Below are positions 43,735 to 52,746 of a DNA stretch of 64,000 nucleotides, one piece after another; the stretch's first letter is position 1; the number at the start of each line of letters is the position of its first letter. Source of the stretch: Desulfobacter sp. Lineage in GTDB: Bacteria; Desulfobacterota; Desulfobacteria; Desulfobacterales; Desulfobacteraceae. Made by a program: the position numbers and the translations under genes. The stretch lies in assembly GCA_028768545.1 (NCBI GenBank), contig CP054838.1:4399001-4463000 (forward strand). Reading direction: 5' to 3'. The notes under the pieces were generated by a model. It saw only the letters and a program-made list of their open reading frames with translations, was not told the origin of the DNA and made no database searches.

Positions 43735-45100
43735 GGTTCATCCGATTAATGCGTACCTTTTATTGTGAAGGTCCAAAAGTTTCAACCTGAAAAACTCCGA
43801 ATCCCTGTATCCATAAGCTTTCCGTTTCATGGTTTTTATCTTGTTATTTGTCCCTTCTAAAGGACCTGTAGATATCCTGTAATCATAGTATGAAAGGATT
43901 CTTTGCCTGTGCACAGCCAAGGTCTTGGCAAATTTCATCAACATTGGAATTTTGGAAATATTGGCCAGATTGATCCAATTGCTGACTATCTTTTCAGCTG
44001 TTTCTTTTTTCTTTTGATTCCATATTTGCCTGAGTTCCTCTTTCATGTAGTAGACTACCAATAGCGGCTGATTTATTTTCAATGCTTCTTCTAACCGTTG
44101 GGCCTCCTTCTTGTCATCACTGAGGTTTTCGGGATTTTTTAACAAAAGCCACCGGACTCCCTTCAGAAGTTTTTGTTGCCCGGTATTGGCAAGAAGGTTG
44201 TAGAGCTTTCGCCTGAAATCCGACAGTTTCTCATTGAACAATTTAACAACATGAAATCTGTCAAAGACAATTGCTGAACCAGAAAGATTTTCAATAACAG
44301 CACTCAAGTATGCCGGGGACATATCGATGCTGACGGCTTTGATTTTTGCTTTCGATATTTTCACTTTTGTCCAAAAAGATTTCAAAGCTTCACCACCTTT
44401 TCCTTCTCCCACGTGCAGAATTCTACCGGATTCCAGATCCATCACGATGGTCAAGTATTTATGCCCTTTCCCTATGGAAATTTCATCTATGGCAATCTGC
44501 CGGACTTTCTCAAGGGGGATATTTCGATAACGCCTCAGCAGGTCTTCTTTCTGGATCTGCTTTATCGTATCCCAGCTGATCCTTAAATGGATGGCAATAT
44601 CTTTGATTGTCATGAACTGAGACAACTCCAAGACATACCGTTCAAAAGCCCGGGTATAGCTTTTCCCCTCCTGGGCAAAGGATAGTTTGATTTGCCGGAC
44701 AAATTGACAGAACGAACACCAAATTCTCTGGATAGCCGTCCTGAGAATCACGGGTTTTGAACCTACCGGTATTGTTCTGAGATCTCTTGTCACAATCCCT
44801 TTCCTGGTGACGGACCTGGAATTACATTCCGGGCATTTTACCGCCTCCGGTTTTGGTATGAGTTCAAAAGTGATTATTCCACCGATGAAACGCGTTGTTT
44901 TATAAAAGTAGTCACGAAGGCCAAAGGCATGGTATATGAAGCTTGTGGACATTAATTCATTCTCCGATTTTGTGCGAATAACACAAAAAAATTAGAACAT
45001 GATCATGTTCACACCATCATTTCAAGCATAAAAATCCTTACTGTGTTATTGCCTTCCCAGTGATGTTTCTCAGTCCAGGTACGCGATTTTCTGATGAACC
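43735..45100 (-). mobile_element. ISL3-family insertion sequence (1366 bp) with 8-bp target duplication
   Basis: Ends GGTTCATC (43735-43742) and GATGAACC (45093-45100) are inverted. The 8-bp TCAAAAAG is duplicated at 43727-43734 and 45101-45108. An 8-bp duplication and a GG start are typical of ISL3. It interrupts the oppB-like permease gene. Confidence 0.93.
43738..44952 (-). CDS. ISL3-family transposase
   Basis: 404 residues. N-terminal zinc-finger part CPECNSRSVTRKGI, helix-turn-helix region, then the DDE domain: VRQIAIDEISIGKGHKYLTIVMDLESGRILH, VKAVSIDMSPAYLSAV, AIVFDRFHVVKLFNEKL, and the C-terminal GTNNKIKTMKRKAYGYRD with the final Glu in LEGTNN. Apparently intact, so the element may still be mobile. 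Its stop codon lies within the left terminal repeat. Confidence 0.93.
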   Translation of the reverse strand: MSTSFIYHAFGLRDYFYKTTRFIGGIITFELIPKPEAVKCPECNSRSVTRKGIVTRDLRTIPVGSKPVILRTAIQRIWCSFCQFVRQIKLSFAQEGKSYTRAFERYVLELSQFMTIKDIAIHLRISWDTIKQIQKEDLLRRYRNIPLEKVRQIAIDEISIGKGHKYLTIVMDLESGRILHVGEGKGGEALKSFWTKVKISKAKIKAVSIDMSPAYLSAVIENLSGSAIVFDRFHVVKLFNEKLSDFRRKLYNLLANTGQQKLLKGVRWLLLKNPENLSDDKKEAQRLEEALKINQPLLVVYYMKEELRQIWNQKKKETAEKIVSNWINLANISKIPMLMKFAKTLAVHRQRILSYYDYRISTGPLEGTNNKIKTMKRKAYGYRDSEFFRLKLLDLHNKRYALIG

Positions 45101-45165
45101 TCAAAAAGGTAAACCAGGTGACACAGAGGACCACCAATAAAAGTTTTAATAGTTTTTTTAAAAAT

Positions 45166-45276
45166 CTATTCATTGTTCAGCTCATATTTGAAAACGTACA
45201 TGATCCGGGCAATACAGCACAGAGAAAAGGCGGTGCTGAGTGAAAGAAGAAAAATCAGGGGCTTATCAAAAATCAC
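45166..45276 (-). CDS. Possible small membrane protein between methyltransferase and permease genes
   Basis: A frame on the minus strand starting GTG 45276 reads VIFDKPLIFLLSLSTAFSLC, then IARIMYVFKYELNNE, and ends TAG 45166-45168, overlapping the permease start (ATGAATAG). It has one hydrophobic helix. The same frame is open further upstream with a second hydrophobic stretch but no usual start codon. The overlap with the next gene is the only argument for translation. Confidence 0.3.
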   Translation of the reverse strand: MIFDKPLIFLLSLSTAFSLCCIARIMYVFKYELNNE

Positions 45277-45347
45277 CCCATCAAAGATACCGGCTGTTTT
45301 TTTGCCTCTGACGTTTTTCTTATCAGAGAAGAGAAAAACAATACAGA

Positions 45348-46652
45348 TTAAAAAACGGACAAGGGGTTCACCGCAATATCACCCACTGGATTTTTCCATG
45401 CCTCATACCCTGCCTTGTTAAGGACCTCAACAGCACCGTCAACATAGCCTTTTGAGTCCAGTTCCTGCAATATGGCAGCCCCTCTTGCCATATATTCACG
45501 GGGCAACAACTCTTGGGCCGGGACTTGAAAAAAATGATCCCCTCTCCGCCGGCATATCCCCTTTTCGGCCAGCAACCTGTCCACGGCATTGCTAAACTCG
45601 GGCCAAAAGGTTTCATGGGACCGGATGATTCGCGATAACCGGCTCAAAGCCAGGGCTTCAGGATCATTTTCATGGAGTGTAAACCAGGGCATAAACGAGA
45701 TGGGACCCAGGTTATCAGGGCTGAAGGCAAACGCTTTGCAGGCCAGGCCCTCCTTTTTTTTCTCATAAACAAAATAACGGGCCTGAATGGCAAGACCGTT
45801 TGTCCCCACAATCATGAGTCCGTCACGCTCAAGAAATTTTCCTGCCTGGGCCACCATTTTTTTCCGGGTGTCTGGATCAAAGTAAACATGTACATTCATG
45901 CATCGAATCACCATAACAGGGGGAAGGCGGATATCTTTGATATCCGATTTGATCAGGCAAAGATTTTCTGACTCAAAGTTAAGCACATGATTGCGTATGA
46001 GGCGGCATCCGTCCTTTTCAAAAAGTTTCAGGGTCTTGCCAGGAAAAGGAACCCCCTGGTCTTTGAGGGTTGAAAAAAGCCGGGTAAAATATTTTCGGGT
46101 GGCTGTGGGATCCTGGTATAAGGCGCGGCCGTTCCGGCTCATCAAAGCCTGAAAATATTGATACCTCCCGCTTTTGTCAAAGCAGGCATAATGCCCCTCT
46201 TTATCGTAAACAATATAATCCGGAAACGAATAGTCCACCCCATAGACCTGCCAGTCAGTCAGGGCCTTGGCAGTATCAGATGCGGTTATGGGGGGAAACC
46301 CGCATCCCATGTCCAGAAAAACCAAGGCCTTTTTTCCCTTAAACCGGGTTTGATTTTTTATGTAGGCATCAAGCTTTCTGTGGCGATCGGGCAGCGTGAT
46401 GGGAGGGATTTGTCCGCCCCATGCACTTGGCAGTATGGTCTTGATCGTGGAAAGCCAATGGATAAAATAAGGGGAAAGCGAGGTGATTGGATAATTGGAC
46501 CGGTTCATGAGTTTCAGCGCCCGCACAATAAATTTTTTTGCCTCGGCCGGGTGTTCTGACATGGAAATACGATCTGTCATATCCCGGGGAAGCGGACCTC
46601 CCAGATATTTTTCCACAAGTTCATTAAATGAGGCCTCAGCTGTATTTTGCAT
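45348..46652 (-). CDS. SAM-dependent methyltransferase-like protein in the ABC transporter operon
   Basis: 434 residues from ATG 46652 after GGAGGAACCC. A Rossmann-type methyltransferase core is visible: VFLDMGCGFPPITASDTAKAL (motif I), VYGVDYS (motif II), and VMVIRCMNVHVYFDPDTRKKMV, which resembles the CheR-like motif IV-V region. The C-terminal 130 residues are unrecognised. It sits 18 bp after the stop of the binding-protein gene and upstream of the permeases, an unusual place for a methyltransferase. It may modify the transported compound. Specific function unknown. Confidence 0.7.
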   Translation of the reverse strand: MQNTAEASFNELVEKYLGGPLPRDMTDRISMSEHPAEAKKFIVRALKLMNRSNYPITSLSPYFIHWLSTIKTILPSAWGGQIPPITLPDRHRKLDAYIKNQTRFKGKKALVFLDMGCGFPPITASDTAKALTDWQVYGVDYSFPDYIVYDKEGHYACFDKSGRYQYFQALMSRNGRALYQDPTATRKYFTRLFSTLKDQGVPFPGKTLKLFEKDGCRLIRNHVLNFESENLCLIKSDIKDIRLPPVMVIRCMNVHVYFDPDTRKKMVAQAGKFLERDGLMIVGTNGLAIQARYFVYEKKKEGLACKAFAFSPDNLGPISFMPWFTLHENDPEALALSRLSRIIRSHETFWPEFSNAVDRLLAEKGICRRRGDHFFQVPAQELLPREYMARGAAILQELDSKGYVDGAVEVLNKAGYEAWKNPVGDIAVNPLSVF

Positions 46653-46810
46653 GGGTTCCTCCAAAAAATTTTAATGGCCGTTTGACAGCCAGGCTTCGGA
46701 TATGTTGAGGCCTTCTTCACCCAGTATGGGAAGGGCAATATTCCGGATATTTTTCTTTGCAAAAACATAATAGGTCCTGCCGAAGATAAATAAAAAAGGC
46801 TTTTCTGAAT

Positions 46811-48121
46811 CAGTAGTGTCCGGTTAGGTTGTTGCATATAAAAAGCATCTAAAATCATTGAAAAAACAGTCGGTTTTGTGTTGACAAATGTGCGTAAAAA
46901 TTTTTGTGCGCCTTGAAAATTTAACTCAAGGAGCTCAAATGACGCACATCTCAGTCCCTAAAAAACAACTACGGTCCCTGAACTTTGACAATTTCAGGTG
47001 CCCTCTGATAAAGTCACTTTCAAAAGCACCGGAATTACAATCTCGAGGAGACCGCCCTTTAAAAATGACATTCGAAGACCAGATAAATGCTTTGGTTTAT
47101 TTCCATCTTCAGGAGCACAAGTCTGCCCGACATTTAATTCAGGATCTCAAGGAGAATGTTTTTGCTAAAGAAAATATTGCGCCAGACGGTGGTATCAGCC
47201 GTAGTAGTTTCTGTGAAGCCATCAATCACAGGGGACTCGAACAACTGCAATTTATCTTTGAGGATCTTTATAAACAGGCTCTTGAGTGTCATCCGGGTGA
47301 ACACGCCGAGTTAGGAGAGTTGGTTTCCATTGACGGTAGTCTCATAAATGCAGTCCTTTCAATGCACTGGGCGAACTACAGAAAAGGAAGTAAAAAAGCC
47401 AAAGTACATTGCGGATTTGACATTAATCACGGAATCCCAAACAAAATCTTTTTGACTGAAGGCAACGGCGCTGAACGCACTTTTGTTCCCAAAATACTTT
47501 CCAAGGGGCAAACAGGTGTTATGGATCGTGGATATCAATCCCATAAAGAATTTGACCTGCTTCAGGAGCAAGGCAAACATTTTGTCTGCCGTATAAAAAC
47601 CAGGACAACAAGAACAATTATTGATAACCACGAGACCCCTTCCGACAGCTACATTTTTTATGATGCACTGGTTAAACTTGGTACTCCGAATCAAAACCAG
47701 ACGAAAAGGCCTGTTCGGGTTGTTGGCTATAAAATTGCTGGCGTCAAATACTATGTGGCAACTGACAGGCATGATTTAACAGCGGAACAAATAGCAACAA
47801 TTTATAAACTCCGGTGGACCATTGAGGATTTTTTCAAATGGTGGAAAGAACATCTGAAGGTATATCATCTCATTGCCCGCAGTGAATACGGCCTTATGGT
47901 TCAGATTCTTGGCGGCCTTATCACTTACCTGTTACTGGCAATCCATTGCCAAAAACAGTTTAATGAAAAGGTCACGATCAAAAGAGTTCGGCAGCTGCGA
48001 ACCGCCATTCTAAATGACCTGTTTGGCTGCGAGGAGCAGGGCTCTCATAGTTCAAACAGGGACAATATTGTCAAAGATCAAAAAATTATTGAGCAAGCAA
48101 AAACCTAACCGGACATCACTG
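46811..48121 (+). mobile_element. IS4-family insertion sequence, copy 2 (1311 bp) with 9-bp target duplication
   Basis: Ends CAGTAGTGTCCGGTTAGG (46811-46828) and its near-inverse at 48104-48121. TTTCTGAAT is duplicated at 46802-46810 and 48122-48130. It is inverted relative to copy 1 (38178-39488) and nearly identical to it, which indicates recent transposition. Confidence 0.95.
46939..48108 (+). CDS. IS4-family transposase (copy 2)
   Basis: 390 residues from ATG 46939 after AAGGAGCTC. The sequence equals copy 1 (38191-39360) except for a terminal T instead of A, caused by one base change at the end. DDE motifs and the YREK signature are intact. Confidence 0.94.
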   Translation: MTHISVPKKQLRSLNFDNFRCPLIKSLSKAPELQSRGDRPLKMTFEDQINALVYFHLQEHKSARHLIQDLKENVFAKENIAPDGGISRSSFCEAINHRGLEQLQFIFEDLYKQALECHPGEHAELGELVSIDGSLINAVLSMHWANYRKGSKKAKVHCGFDINHGIPNKIFLTEGNGAERTFVPKILSKGQTGVMDRGYQSHKEFDLLQEQGKHFVCRIKTRTTRTIIDNHETPSDSYIFYDALVKLGTPNQNQTKRPVRVVGYKIAGVKYYVATDRHDLTAEQIATIYKLRWTIEDFFKWWKEHLKVYHLIARSEYGLMVQILGGLITYLLLAIHCQKQFNEKVTIKRVRQLRTAILNDLFGCEEQGSHSSNRDNIVKDQKIIEQAKT

Positions 48122-49673
48122 TTTCTGAATTAACCTTGCGGGCAATGCGGCACATGATCTTTTCTCTTTGACCCGGATCCGTTGTCCTCCGCAGTTCCAT
48201 GAGGGTCTTGTCCATCTCCTGACTGGTGTACCGAGATACATTCCACGGACTTTTGGAGTGGAGGACTGCCGTGGTGATCGGCCCCATATCATACGCCCCG
48301 GGGATACCCCAGGAGGTCATGTCAAATTTTTTGCTGACCAGCCGCTTGATGAGTCCGGGATAATCCGAAGGCACCGGGGTGATTTTAACCCCGATTTTTT
48401 TCATCATCTGCTGCATGATGACCCCGGCCTCTTTTCCCCTGTTGGTGGCCGTGTGAATATATTCCAGGGCCACAGGTTTTCCATAGTCTTGAATCAACTG
48501 CCTGGCTTTTTCCAGATCAGGGGCAGGATACCCCACATCCTTGCAATTGATCGCATCCCCAAACCAATGTTCCGCATGGGGCACGATATCCTTGAAACTC
48601 ATGCGGATATATTGTTTCTGATCCCACCCCAGAGCAATGGCCCGGCGTACCCGAACATCATCTAAAGGGGGCTTCATATTGTTCATGGTAATGATACTTG
48701 CGCCCCGCCATTTGAGGAGATAGGTGGTGAATTCAGGATTTTTTTCCAGCTTTTTTACATGCATTGCCCTGTCGGTGATCATCAAATCTGCCTGTCCCGA
48801 CGCCAGGGTGGCATATCGGGCGCCATGGTCGGGTATGGCCTTAAAAACCACTTCATCCAGATAAGGTTTGCCCTTTTGCCAATAGGCTGAATTCTTGGCA
48901 ACAAGAAGATAATCCCCCCGTTTCCATTCTTTGAAAACAAAGGGACCCGTGCCCACCGGCGACAGGTTGTGGGTCCCGTTTTCAACTGCCGTGGGCGACG
49001 GGATAAGTGCGGAAAAACCTGAAGGGTTGGTCAGAAAGGCAGTAAAGGGCGTCCATGCATGTTTCAGATGAAACCGTACCTCAAATTCCTTGGTTTTTTC
49101 AACCGAGACAATGGGCTGGATAAGCAAAAGCCCTCTAAATCGATTTTCAGGATTCAGGATCCGTTTCCAGTGATGGACCACGGCATCGACGTTAAACGGG
49201 GTGTTATCGTGAAACTTCACCCCCTGGCGAAGTACGATGGTCCATGTTTTTCCATCTTTTGAGTTAACGGCAGACAGCCCCAGCCCTGGCAGCAATTCGC
49301 CGTTTTCTCCACGGCTGAAGAGTTTATCCATAACCAGACGTGCCACGATTCTTCCGCCGCCAACCAGGGACCGGGTCTTGATGGCATCAAATCCCCTGAC
49401 ATCCACTTCCCCTAAAAAGGTTAATCTGCCCCCGTATTCAGGGCCAGCTGCCTGGGCATGGGTGAAAAAAAACAAATTGCCGAATAAAATAAAGAATATA
49501 AAAAAAGAACTGAACAAACGGGTAAAAGACCTAAATGCTTTAACCCCTGTTGAATGAATCTTTTTCATGCGCACCTCTCCCATCAATGAGATTACAGACG
49601 ATAATCTCCTGGTTTAATGAAAATAAAAGCCAGCGCGCTAAAGCCAACCGGTGGTATGGATCACCTTATAAAA

Positions 49674-50333
49674 TTATTCTTTTTCATGATCCGGTTCAAG
49701 TTTACCTGCTTTAAACATCTTTTTGATTTCTTTGTCTATAAATCCGATATTTTCATTTTCACAATCGTAGGTGAGTTTGTATCCTTCTAATATGGAACGG
49801 CTCATGGCCACCACAAGGTTTTCCACCATCCCGTCGACTTCCAGCAGCTTACCCCAGTTTGAAATAACCGAGGTGGCCAGTCCGTGGGTATACATCCCCC
49901 GCGAATACCGGATCAAAAACATCTGTTCGCTTTCAAGTCCCTTAAAGGCTTCATACCCCCTAAGGGCTCTGGTCAGGCGGTTCCAGTGGACAACACGCAT
50001 CTTGAGCTGAAGCGGGTTGTTCCTGCCGTCAAACATACAATGAAATAAATTATTCTCTGCCATGGCAAACCGGATATATCCCATGGACTGATCCACCCAG
50101 GCATCCCCGGTATAATGCCTGGTTTCATATTCCATGAGCAGATGCCAGGCCTTTACGACCACGGCATCCTTTAATTTTTCCAGGTTGTCGAAATAAGAAT
50201 ATACAGGCATGGTGGAACTGCCGATTTTCTTTGCAACAGCGGTAACGGACAGCCCGTCCCACCCGTTTTCCCGGGCAAGTGCATAGGCGGTTTCAACGAT
50301 TTTTTCAGCAGTGAACTGCGATTTTCTCGGCAT
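49674..50333 (-). CDS. TetR/AcrR family regulator
   Basis: 219 residues. N-terminal helix-turn-helix TAEKIVETAYALARENGWDGLSVTAVAKKIGSSTMPVYSYFDNLEKL (about residues 7-52) is typical of TetR. The ligand-binding C-terminal domain is unrecognised. It lies upstream of the ABC transporter operon on the same strand and next to a palindromic operator (50355-50388), so it probably represses itself and possibly the transporter. The ligand is unknown. Confidence 0.9.
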   Translation of the reverse strand: MPRKSQFTAEKIVETAYALARENGWDGLSVTAVAKKIGSSTMPVYSYFDNLEKLKDAVVVKAWHLLMEYETRHYTGDAWVDQSMGYIRFAMAENNLFHCMFDGRNNPLQLKMRVVHWNRLTRALRGYEAFKGLESEQMFLIRYSRGMYTHGLATSVISNWGKLLEVDGMVENLVVAMSRSILEGYKLTYDCENENIGFIDKEIKKMFKAGKLEPDHEKE

Positions 50334-50354
50334 GGGATAATGTCCTGAATTAAA

Positions 50355-50388
50355 TTATATAGATCCTATATATAAAGGGTCTATATAA
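50355..50388 (-). promoter_or_regulatory. TetR operator and promoter
   Basis: TTATATAGATCC (50355-50366) is inverted at 50377-50388 with one mismatch. On the minus strand TTGACT and TATATA lie about 18 bp apart across the palindrome, 22 bp upstream of the regulator start. A dimeric repressor bound here would block transcription. Confidence 0.6.
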
Positions 50389-50535
50389 TAAGTCAAGTTA
50401 TTTTTCAACCTTGAATAAACCCCAAACATCTAAAAATACAATACCTTATATTTGGACCCTCAATTTTTCCCCGGCATTCGGGATGTAACAATCATGTCTT
50501 TGGCTGTTGAACCCCAGGCTCAAAAACCTGGTCCT

Positions 50536-51633
50536 TTAAACCTGGGATTTCCCTGTGGAAGATAGAGAACTTTTTTCCATAAGTTTTTTCCACCAGGATT
50601 CATGGTCAAGATACCAGTCAATGGTGGTTTCAATGGCAGACTCAAAACAAAAAGAGGGGGCATACCCAAGCTGGGATTGAATTTTTCCAGGATCAATGGC
50701 ATACCGCCGGTCATGGCCTGCCCGGTCCTTGACATGGGTGATCAAAGAGGCTGAAGGCTCTCCTTTTGCAGGCGGGGCTTTGGCAAACCGTCTCCCCAGT
50801 TCTGAATCCTGATCAAACCGTTGGTCAATGCATTGGCAGATGGTGTTCACAATCTCCACATTGGTCTTTTCGTTATTGCCCCCGATATTATAGGTCTGGC
50901 CGATCTTTCCATGGTTGAGGATCAGATCAACCCCGATGTTGTGGTCATCCACATAGAGCCAGTCCCGGATCTGCCTGCCGTCCCCGTATACCGGCAGGGG
51001 CTTTTGGTTTAAAATATTGGCAATACAGAGGGGGATCAGTTTTTCAGGAAATTGAAACGGGCCGAAATTATTGGAACAGTTGGAGGTGGTCACTCCAAGC
51101 CCGTAAGTCTCGTGATAGGCCCTGACCAGATGATCCGATGCTGCCTTGCTGGCCGCATAGGGCGAGTTGGGCGCATAGGGGGTGGTTTCACAAAAGGGGG
51201 ATTCGGTCTTGCCCAGGGTGCCGTAAACCTCGTCCGTGGACACATGATGAAACCTGTGGGGCTGTCCCGTTCCCCGGTCCAGCCAGCATGATTTTGCCGC
51301 TTTGAGCAGGGAATGGGTGCCCACAATATTGGTCTGGATAAATTCGTCCGGCCCGAGAATAGACCGGTCCACATGGGATTCGGCAGCAAAATGAACCATG
51401 GTGTCAATACCATGGTCCTTGATCAGCGTTTCCACCATTGCCTGGTCAAGGATATTGCCGTGGACAAAATAAAATCCAGGGCGGTCTTTTATCTTTTCTA
51501 AATTATCCGGATTACCGGCATAGGTCAGGGCATCCAGAACCACCACCCGGTCGTCTGGATATTTTTTCTTCCAATAATACACAAAATTGGTGCCGATGAA
51601 CCCGGCCCCTCCGGTAACAAGCAGATTGGGCAT
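50536..51633 (-). CDS. rfbB: dTDP-glucose 4,6-dehydratase
   Basis: 365 residues. NAD-binding TGGAGFIGTNFVYYW at the N-terminus, FAAESHVDRSI, HVSTDEVYGTLG with the catalytic Thr-Asp-Glu triad, YAASKAASDHLVRAY with catalytic Tyr-x3-Lys, and NNFGPFQFPEKLIPL. Converts dTDP-glucose to the 4-keto-6-deoxy sugar for surface polysaccharide. No other rml/rfb genes are present in the window, so the pathway must be completed elsewhere. Confidence 0.95.
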   Translation of the reverse strand: MPNLLVTGGAGFIGTNFVYYWKKKYPDDRVVVLDALTYAGNPDNLEKIKDRPGFYFVHGNILDQAMVETLIKDHGIDTMVHFAAESHVDRSILGPDEFIQTNIVGTHSLLKAAKSCWLDRGTGQPHRFHHVSTDEVYGTLGKTESPFCETTPYAPNSPYAASKAASDHLVRAYHETYGLGVTTSNCSNNFGPFQFPEKLIPLCIANILNQKPLPVYGDGRQIRDWLYVDDHNIGVDLILNHGKIGQTYNIGGNNEKTNVEIVNTICQCIDQRFDQDSELGRRFAKAPPAKGEPSASLITHVKDRAGHDRRYAIDPGKIQSQLGYAPSFCFESAIETTIDWYLDHESWWKKLMEKSSLSSTGKSQV

Positions 51634-51646
51634 TCAATACATCCTT

Positions 51647-52189
51647 TTAATATACTTTTGCTTGCTCATTTAAATGGGCGTCCACGTACCGGGCCAGGAT
51701 TTCCGCCGTGGCTCTGGGGGGACGGGCCTCAAGATAATGGTCAATAACGGCATGGGCAATTTCATGGGCAAGCATGCCTGAAAAAAGATCATCCACATTC
51801 ACATAAATGGTATTGTACTCGTATAAATACCAGGCCCTCATGGCCCGGCCCTTTTTATATAAATTTAAATGGGCATTTTGCAAGGCCTGTCTGTCCGGAT
51901 AAATACGGATGTTCACTTGCATGGGTTTTCTCATGTCTAAAATCAGCTGAACTTTTTCAACTAAACTATCCATTTTTTTGACCAGGTCTGCATATTTCCC
52001 CGGATCAGGACGGTCCAGAGCCGCCTTTTTAAACCCTGCAATATGTTTAACAGGTTCGATTTTCCGGTCAAATTTTTCAAGGTCTGAATCCCTTTGAAAA
52101 TGCAGGATTAAATATCGGGTCTCAAGGGTCTGCCATACAAATTTGGCTGCAGCACCTGATCCTGGCCAGGCCAGAAAACAAAAAGCCAC
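51647..52189 (-). CDS. Exported HExxH zinc metallopeptidase-like protein
   Basis: 180 residues. A short hydrophobic N-terminus ending GSGAAA suggests export. The zinc motif is LAHEIAHAVIDHY (about residues 139-151), a peptidase MA-like arrangement, after IYVNVDDLFSGM. The start is GTG 52189, 11 bp after the stop of the HAMP protein gene. Probably cell-envelope proteolysis; target unknown. It is followed by rfbB 14 bp downstream. Confidence 0.78.
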   Translation of the reverse strand: MAFCFLAWPGSGAAAKFVWQTLETRYLILHFQRDSDLEKFDRKIEPVKHIAGFKKAALDRPDPGKYADLVKKMDSLVEKVQLILDMRKPMQVNIRIYPDRQALQNAHLNLYKKGRAMRAWYLYEYNTIYVNVDDLFSGMLAHEIAHAVIDHYLEARPPRATAEILARYVDAHLNEQAKVY

Positions 52190-52199
52190 GCCATTTTAA

Positions 52200-52733
52200 T
52201 CAAAGTTTAAAATGTTCATCTAATAATTTCCCCATCCGGCTAGATGCCTGACCATCCCCGTCAATATTGTGAATCTCTTTTTTCAAAATCAGAACTTTAA
52301 GATGCAGGGCCTTGATCATCTGGTTCAGGGAAACGGCCAGATCCTGGAACTGGTCTTTTTCCCGGATCTGAATCCGGAATTTAAGATCTCCTCAGGCCAC
52401 CCTTTGAATATCGGCTTCAAACCGGTACATGGGGCCTGCAATCTTGTGGGAGACCAAAAGGGTGACAAGCCCCCCTAAAACTCCGATCAAAACAGTGGTG
52501 ATCAGGGTGGTATACACCACCGAGGGCAGGATGGCCAAAGAGGTGTTTTCAATGACCAGCCTGGACCCCACATAGGTTGAGGTCAAAGAGTCTTTGGTAT
52601 TAAACAGGGTCAGCCCGACACTGATGATTCCGCCCAGCAAGAGAATCAAAATAAATTGAGCCATGAAACGAACTTGAAACCCCTTGTTTATATAGTGCTG
52701 ACTTCTTTTTTTTTCGGTTTTTTTTCGGGCCAT
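52200..52733 (-). CDS. Membrane HAMP-domain protein interrupted by an in-frame TGA (52392-52394)
   Basis: Two membrane segments (about 25-45 and 72-95) flank a short external loop, then a HAMP domain starts at SHKIAGPMYRFEADIQRVA. At that point TGA (52392-52394) occurs in frame. Past it the frame continues in good agreement with a HAMP second helix, GDLKFRIQIREKDQFQDLAV, to HFKL and TGA at 52200. With the codon read through the protein has about 177 residues. The position (RVA-x-GDL) is not a known conserved cysteine, and the downstream hairpin loop is TCAG, so Sec is less likely than a nonsense mutation or error. Ribosome and neighbour spacing are normal. Confidence 0.75.
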
Positions 52734-52746
52734 GGCGGCACCTTCC

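Larger units (their letters stand above)
42851..45173 (-). pseudogene. ABC transporter permease, OppB/NikB type, interrupted by ISL3 element and frameshifted
   Basis: The 5' end (45173-45101) encodes MNRFLKKLLKLLLVVLCVTW and enters the ISL3 element at 45100. After the element (from 43734) the frame resumes as FLMIDLLPGDAAHEIAGENA. With one 8-bp target copy removed, the junction restores an open frame TWFTFLMIDLL. A second lesion is a 9-base T run (43335-43343) in the minus-strand sequence, where one extra base shifts the frame. The family continues afterwards with FSLKLGWLPATGYVPLS and the EAA loop LLARAKGIPAYKILFSHALKP. Two independent lesions argue for real decay. Confidence 0.9.
46671..49568 (-). 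pseudogene. Peptide/nickel-type ABC substrate-binding protein, interrupted by IS4 copy 2
   Basis: The start is ATG 49568 after GGGAGAGG, with a Sec signal peptide ending AQA-A. The SBP family 5 body is clear: VDVRGFDAIKTRSLVGGGRI, WTIVLRQGVKFHDNTPFNVDAVV, PVGTGPFVFKEW, VRRAIALGWD and YPAPDLEKARQLI. The frame meets the IS at 48121 after KVNSE. Beyond the IS (46810-46671) it resumes as KPFLFIFGRTYYVFAKKN and ends EAWLSNGH with TAA 46671-46673. Removing the IS and one 9-bp duplicate gives a continuous frame. As it stands, the product lacks about 45 C-terminal residues. Confidence 0.92.

Noticed and set aside
36328-49568. Staphylopine/pseudopaline-type metallophore cluster
   Set aside because: There is no nicotianamine-synthase-like or opine dehydrogenase gene; the methyltransferase and PLP decarboxylase do not match the required enzymes.
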